In this document: piece after piece, positions 35,280 to 41,032 of the stretch
How the letters are laid out: the number at the start of each line of letters is the position of its first letter
Numbering within the stretch: position 1 is the stretch's first letter
Source: Porogramme epimiltina
Lineage: Eukaryota > Basidiomycota > Agaricomycetes > Polyporales > Polyporaceae
DNA length: 41,032 nucleotides
Direction: 5' to 3'
NCBI GenBank assembly: GCA_900155495.1
Contig: FTLJ01001008.1
Coordinates: forward strand, 1 to 41,032
Position numbers and translations under genes: made by a program
The notes under the pieces: generated by a model
Told to the model about the DNA's origin: nothing
The model's input: only the letters and a program-made list of their open reading frames with translations
Database searches by the model: none

Positions 35280-37582
35280 CTCGATGAACGAGGTCCTGGA
35301 GAGATAGCCTGTGGAGTCGAGCAGCATCTCGAGCACCTTTTATTCCTGCAGGCAGCTCGGTCCAGAGGCCAAGGAGAAACATCGGTAGCCTTGCACCAGC
35401 AGTGGACATGGTCGGAGAGACGTCCGAAACTCGGACAGCGATCCGGCTGTGGCATAAGACCAGCTGGAGGGTCAAAGACAGTGAAAAGGGCAGTCCACAA
35501 ATACCATGAGAAAAAGTCAAACGTACGGGAGAACGCTGGCGCCTGTCACGAGTACACCGGCCAGTATTACCACTTCCTGTTTCGGAAGACACCCCAGTGG
35601 TCCTGTTGGTAAGTGGACCCAGTCAGCATCGGTTGGACTGTCTGGCAGTTTTCCACGCACCTAGGCCCTAGCCGGCCACTACTGCGGGACGTACAAAAAC
35701 TCCTCTGTTTCACTCCTCCTGACCACCTCACAAATCCGACTCCCTGCGAGTACGCCACTCGGAGAACATCGTATATCCTTCACGAGAAGGCGTTCATTAG
35801 TTTCATAAACGGGGAAGGAGCTTAGTATAGCCTACACTTAAGTAGCCTACCGCTTCGGAGCCTTCTCCGACGGAGCGCGAAGTCGCCCCTCTCCACTCGC
35901 CTCCGCATTCCCGCCTCTTCTCCGTATCCTTCCACAGCACCAGAGGCGAGGATCCTCGGTGTTCCACACACGAGATGCGGTGGTTCTGCGTATAGCACAA
36001 TCGGTTGTGACTATCGCATTCTCGGAGGCCTCTCCGATAACCCAGCTTCTACGCTGTGGATCTGTGACGTGCACGCCATCCAACCATTCATTCCGTGCAC
36101 CTCAACACCCCCAGTACCGACACGCCGCAACCTGCAGTGTCCACCCCAATCGCCCGCGCGCCGTCCCCGTGGAGGTGCGGACATGTCGACAGACCGGATC
36201 TCAGAGCAGTCCGCCATCTCCGGCCATTCTAAGAAGAAAGACCAGACGCGGCGGAAGGCTGCCAACGGACCACGCACGCCAGACCTCCTCCGACAGCGTC
36301 CCCCCCTGTCCTCCTCTCCCCCGCCAATAATGCCATCGCACGATCTAGAGCTCCGACGGAGGCTCTGCCCCTGCCCCGCGGGCCTTGCCGTCGCGCGCAC
36401 TAGAGCCACGATGCCTACATAGTACACGCTGCGCGCGCTCAACCCCCGCCCCGCCCCGCTCGTGGGCCCGCCCAAAAGAAGCCCCACCGTCCCCCCAGCC
36501 ACGCAAACCCCCGAGCGCGCACGCACGATGGTGCACCGCATGTGCCCCAGTCACTGGCGGTGCGCCGCCGCGCGCGGGCTTCCATGCATCCCTCCCAAAA
36601 ATGGACCGAGCCAAGCCCCACCGAGTCAGTCAGACACTCACCTCACCGCCGTCCAAGCCCCCGCCCCCGAGTGCGCAGCGCGCAGCGCGCGGCCCACCCC
36701 CGCCCAGGAGCGTCGGCGGACTAGAAGCACGCCGGGACGAGCAGAGGCAAGCGGGCTTGTTGGCGCGCGGCCACCCTCCCTCGACGCCTGCGTCCTCCGT
36801 GTCCGAGTCCGAGTCAGCAGGCGCGCGGGCTTGGCGAGACCCTTCGCGCCAAGGACGCCCGAGTCTTCCTCCAGCAGTGCAGTGTGCGTGCATATGAAAG
36901 GGAAGCGGGGGCGGGCGTCCCGTAGCGTCGCTTCCCGATATGCTCGGCGCGGGCTCGGGCACAGGGTCGCGTCTTGGGCGACGGGCGAGCGTGTACGCCC
37001 GCGTGGCGCGTGCTCGCGCCTCGCGTGGGCGTCCGTCGAGTGGTGGGCACTGGGCGCGGCGGGTGCAGACGCGGGGAGGGGCCAAGCTGCAAGGAGCGGG
37101 TGGGCGGGCGTGAGCCGGCGGCGCATGCGCTGCATAGGGTTCCGCGCGTAAGGACCCGTCCTCGCCACGAACCACGCGTGCCGTCGATCTTCCATGGGTT
37201 CTAACATCTTCGCGAGGGATCTGGGTTGTCCGGACACCGTCGTAAGTAAGTGACGAGCGGGCGCCCTACGCTCTCGTCAGGCAAAAACTTCAAGATATTT
37301 CAGGATGCTCACCAAAAGGCTAGCCGCATCGCTAGGCCGCGTCGTGGCTGCCCGCATTTTTGACGGCTTTGTCAGAGCCCTCGGCCGACGCGTGCAAGCC
37401 CGAGGCGCGAGGCTGGAATGTCGAGAACCAAGCCGACGATGATCCTGAGTCGATGACGTCGCGACTCGTGTACGGCCCTGCAAGGAGCCTCTGCGCAGCG
37501 CAGCGCACACCGCGCAAAGTCCAAACAAATCGCCAACGTCAGTTAGCAGCGCCGTCAAGTAGCTAGGCCACCTACAACTCAC

Positions 37583-37604
37583 CCAACCCCGCGTGCGGGG
37601 TTGG
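37583..37604. repeat. Perfect inverted repeat, 10-bp arms
   Basis: CCAACCCCGC, two bases, then GCGGGGTTGG. A compact palindrome in gene-free DNA; it could be a dimeric regulator site or cruciform, or chance. Confidence 0.9.
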
Positions 37605-37950
37605 ACCGCGATAACGCACCGTACGCACCATACGCGCCAGACCCCTCCCCCAGGGCGCGCACCAACGTTCGCGGCACCCGCCGCCCACTCACCGCACGCG
37701 CATTCGTCGCTCCGACGCGCACGCCCCTCTTCCAGGCCCCTGCACAAGTCGACGACGCACGGCATCATGCATCATGACGCACCGCGCGCCCACGTCGGCG
37801 GAGTGGCCCTCGCCGTCGGGACTCGGAACAACACGGAGCGTCGGAGCGTCGGAGTCCCTGCGCGCGCGTGGAGCCGCTGCGGCCGCCGTCGCACGGCGCA
37901 CAGGCAGCGAGCGTGGCGTGGCGTGGGCTGGACAGGACGGGCGCACGGGC

Positions 37951-37974
37951 GAACGGGCGAACGGGCGAACGGGG
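37951..37974. repeat. GAACGGGC octamer repeat
   Basis: Three tandem copies of GAACGGGC, the last with one change, preceded by a degenerate fourth. Confidence 0.85.
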
Positions 37975-38314
37975 CACCGGGCACCGGTGGCCCCGACCTG
38001 CCGGACGCGGGCTCCTCGCGTCCGCAGGCGCCTCGAGGCGCGAGGCGCGCCGTCATCACCTTCAGCCTGAAATTTGCGCAGTCCCCACCAATTGAATATT
38101 GAAGCATGAAGCCTTGAAGCTTTGGGCCCGGAGTCTTGAGGGCGGCGCGGGCAGCGGGTGTGGGGAGACGACGAGCTCAATAAACGATACGATACGTGAT
38201 GCGTACTTAAGTACACGGAGGGAACACCGGGAGCCGTGGAGCGTCGTACGGAGCTCACACTGCACAGCGCACGACGCACACCGCGCGAGGGCGCGAGGGG
38301 CGAAGAAAATCGGC

Positions 38315-38340
38315 AAAAAAGAAAGAAAGAAAAAGAAAGA
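38315..38340. repeat. (GAAA)n purine tract
   Basis: An imperfect A/GAAA run, followed about 40 bases later by a GATGATG-type tract near 38380-38420. Confidence 0.85.
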
Positions 38341-39277
38341 CGCAGATTGGCCGGTACTCGAAAAAAGAAACAATGAAATGATGACGATGGTGATGATGAT
38401 GCGGTCGATGGATGAGGTGATGGAACGGGGGGGCATACGTGCGTGCGCGCGGCCACGAGGCGCGGCCGCCTGATGAGATGCGGCGGGAACGAGGGGGGGA
38501 CAGGGACAGGAGGCGAAGGGAAGGGATGGATGGGAAGGGAGGGGGAGAGTGCCGCCGGGGACGTCGTCGCCATGGAGGGGAATATGAAAAGTACGGGCTC
38601 GCGGTGATGGTCGCCGCGCCCACCAATGACGTGCACCGGCGGGAGCGAATCACGGCGCGAGGCGGGGTAGGAACTGTCCGGGATGGGAGGGGGTATGGGC
38701 GACGACGCGAACCCGCGCGGGGCGGGGGACTCGGGAACGAGATGCGGGATATGTGGATATCGGGATACGGGATGCGGGAGAAGGGGATATCATCAGACAG
38801 CGGCGGCTGCGGACGCCGACACGGCGCGTGTGGGTCGTCAAGAGTGGTTGTGGAGAGGATTGTGGGTGATATGAGTGAGTGCAGACTGGAACACGAGCGC
38901 GGACACGGGCATGTTGCAGGAGGCGCAAAGGAGAACGAGTTATGTGCAGGGAGAAGAGAAATAAGGGGAGGGGGTAACGGGCCGTACGTATGTGAATAAT
39001 AAGTCGTCGGTAGGGTTGTGGTACAGTGTGGATTAATAGGATTCTTGTGCTCTTCAAACTCGTTGCCTCGCCGCGCCTCGCCACTGCTTGGCAGACGGGC
39101 GGGCATGCAGGTCGTACGAAGCAGTCCGTCTCTGCGAGCTATACACAGCGCCGCGCGCCGCCCACCCCCACGCGGGAACCGTCGTCACACTGTTCCGCGT
39201 GAGAGGGTGGGGGTGACCGACGGCCGACGCAGAGGGTTGGGTGGTAGAGCGCACCTCTGGTCCCCACGAACCGGGGA

Positions 39278-40443
39278 CTAGAACCCACCAAGGCAGCCCG
39301 CGTCCTCGACGCCGAAGCCCGAGATACGCCCGCTCGCCTTGTACCGCGCGAGCCGCTCCATGCGGTCGCGCTCCCTGCGCTCCCGACTCCGGTCGCGGTG
39401 CTCCCGCCCGCACTCGTCGCGGTGCCGGCTCCTGCGCTCGCGCTCCGGACTGGCCGGGGCGCCAGCGTACGCCGGCGAGCAGGGTATTGTCGGGGCATGG
39501 GCAGACGGCGACACGGTGTATGCGTATGCCGGCACACTAGCGGGGGTGGTCGGGACTGGTATGGGTGTGGTGCGCGGCTTGCGGCGCGTGTGGGTGGGGG
39601 ACGAGGGGGAACGGGAGCGCGCGGGGGACGCAGTACGCTGGTGGTTGGAGTGCGCGTGGGCGTGTGGATTTGACAAGCCGGGCGCGTAGTACTGCGAATT
39701 TGACGGGGAGTGCGCGGGGGACTGGGGGGAACGGGTTTTCGGCGTCGGGGGGTGGGGGAGGAAGGAGAGGGCAGTGGAGGAGTGGGCATTGGTGCCGGCG
39801 AGCGTGAGGCCCATGAGGGACTGCTCGAGGGAGGGCATCTTGCCGTATGCGGGGGCTGGAAGAGAGATAGGCCCATTAGACGCGAACATGACGAATAAGG
39901 CGAAAGTGTGGCCGGGGGCTATGGGATTGAAAACGGATACGCACTGGGGTAGAACTCTGGGGGAGGGCTCGACATGCCGTCACTCTCTTCTGAAGACTCA
40001 GAAGAGAGGTCGGGTACGAGGAGTGGGAGGGGGTGGTAGTCCACACGGGGGCTCTGCCTCGGGGTGGGGTCGTCGTCGACTCGGTAGTCGTGGTGGTCAG
40101 CGGCGCGGGGATGTTGATGGCGTCCACGGACAGGGCTGAGACTATTGCGCTTACTGCGTCTTGAGGCACCCTGCTCGTCACCAGCATATGTGCGGCCGGG
40201 ACAGCCGCGTTCTGGGAGGGCACAACGGTTGGGGGCGACGACGATGGGGGAGCGGTCATAGATCATGGCGTTGCCGATGGTGGAGGTGAGGGATGTGTGT
40301 GGGGGGAAGCGAACCATGGGAGAGAGGATGGAGGGGTCGATGGCGAGTAGGGTTGATGGCTCGTCCTGGGGGTGGACGGGGGCGGGGGGACCAGAGTTGC
40401 GTTTGAGGCAGGGGCGGGGACAGGGGCTGTACGAGGGAGGCAT
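39278..40443 (-). CDS. Conserved-looking Pro/Ser-rich fungal protein ending in CLGGF
   Basis: Two exons, 39945-40443 and 39278-39855, join through a GTGCGT...CAG intron to give 358 residues. I chose the Met at 40443 (MPPSYSPCPRPCLKR) over one 48 bases upstream because it follows the pyrimidine-rich leader and fits the usual start of similar Agaricomycete proteins. Features in order: a Pro-rich N-terminus, YDRSPIVVAPNRCALPERGC at about 80-100, an acidic DLSSESSEESDG patch at about 145-160, LEQSLMGLTLAG at about 175-190, long Ser/Pro/His-rich stretches, an Arg/Glu-rich RERRERDRMERLARYK segment, and the C-terminus GCLGGF. No catalytic domain, signal peptide or membrane helix is present. It is probably a largely disordered nuclear or cytoplasmic protein; function unknown. 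Confidence 0.7.
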
Positions 40444-41032
40444 CGTCGGGTGTGTGGATGCGAGGAGGAAGGAGGAGGATCGGAGATACACGGAGAGGAG
40501 GTTGGAGGGGGAGGCTGTTAGCAGAGGAGAGGCATGGTGGAGGGAGAGTATATGTATGAGCGGAAAGGAAGGAAGAGAGAGCCAAGTGCCCTGCCTGCGA
40601 GCGAGACAGAGCAGAGAAAAGAAGCCCCCGGGCGCCTCCTTTGTTCCCTCCTCCTTCTGTCCAGATTAGGGATAAGCGCTTGTCCGGCCTGCCACGCGCA
40701 GACGCCCGTGGCCACGGGCCGCTCTTTCCATGTGGGGACGTCCGATGGGTGGCCGGCTTCTGGGCGAATGCAGCATCGACCGTGTCGTACGCAAACCTTG
40801 TCGCTGGGCCGGACGAGATTCGTGCTAGGGACACGTTCGCCTTCTCCTCCCTGCCTTCTCTTCTCTCCACATCCATCCCTCAGCCTGCACGCCCATCGCC
40901 AGATTCCCACTCTCCCCCCACACGCAATCAAGATCGCCCCACTTCCTCCGGTCCCTCCTCCGACCTCCTACCCTCGATTCGCCAATCACGCTCCCTGCCC
41001 CCTCCTCTCCACCTCCTCGCCTCGCTCCCCCG
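40444..41032. promoter_or_regulatory. 5' region of the CLGGF gene, possibly a divergent promoter
   Basis: Just upstream of the CLGGF gene the minus strand is pyrimidine-rich, with a weak TATA-like TATATG at about 40549-40554. From about 40850 to the window end the plus strand becomes strongly C/T-rich, as in leaders of expressed fungal genes, so a divergent plus-strand gene may begin just outside the window. Confidence 0.35.

Larger units (their letters stand above)
35280..39277. other. Gene-poor GC-rich interval of about 4 kb
   Basis: The right-hand neighbour ends at 39278; from here to the GH3 start I find no supportable gene. Open frames on both strands (for example 36011-36541 and 37689-38636, minus) are low-complexity Arg/Pro/Ser/Ala and overlap each other. 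The interval holds the GH3 promoter, a perfect inverted repeat near 37.6 kb and short tandem repeats. A non-coding RNA cannot be excluded. Confidence 0.5.

Noticed and set aside
37689..38636. 315-codon minus-strand frame in the gene-poor interval
   Set aside because: Low-complexity Pro/Ser/Arg sequence over simple repeats; no splice pattern or family motif.
1..41032. CRISPR arrays, rRNA genes, intact transposons
   Set aside because: No regularly spaced repeats, no rRNA-like sequence and no transposase or reverse-transcriptase motifs were seen; the duplicated blocks are gene fragments, not mobile elements, and keep their introns.

Overview
The window looks like a GC-rich Agaricomycete (basidiomycete) nuclear genome, possibly a polypore. 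Genes are split by many 45-75 nt GT-AG introns, with some microexons and one GC-AG intron. The protein families are typically fungal: WSC/DUF1996, HET domain and GH3 xylosidase. Gene models were built by eye from splice signals and reading-frame continuity; no search was run.

Layout, left to right. 1-322 is the 3' end of a HAD-type phosphatase gene (+). 3.6-6.6 kb is an intact secreted DUF1996 protein with three WSC domains (+). 7.5-9.6 kb is HET gene 1 (-). 10.06-13.34 kb is a mosaic of broken pieces, all on the minus strand: the 3' end of a DHTKD1-type E1 gene, a HAD-phosphatase pseudogene, and the 5' end plus promoter of the DHTKD1-type gene. 13.46-20.9 kb repeats the block: a 5'-truncated WSC pseudogene (+), HET gene 2 (-), a second DHTKD1 3' fragment (-) and a second, longer HAD pseudogene (-). 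21.6-24.9 kb holds two head-to-head genes, A (-) and B (+), which look like diverged paralogues; B has a central hydrophobic hairpin between helical regions. 25.4-29.3 kb is the full-length DHTKD1-type E1 gene (-), complete except for a 2-nt insertion. 29.9-32.0 kb is HET gene 3 (-). 32.7-35.3 kb is a secreted GH3 beta-xylosidase (-). After a gene-poor 4 kb, 39.3-40.4 kb carries a Pro/Ser-rich protein ending in CLGGF (-).

The central story is an unstable cluster. A roughly 7 kb block (WSC 3' part, HET, DHTKD1 3' end, HAD pseudogene) occurs twice in direct orientation. Lesions shared by both HAD pseudogenes show that the HAD copy was already dead before the block duplicated. The three HET genes are the only parts kept open in every copy, which fits selection on self/non-self or immune recognition genes. 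The flanking WSC gene (cell-wall binding), GH3 (hemicellulose) and DHTKD1 (mitochondrial amino-acid catabolism) look like ordinary neighbours caught in the rearrangement. The most novel material is the A/B divergent pair and the HET architecture with a C-terminal membrane anchor.
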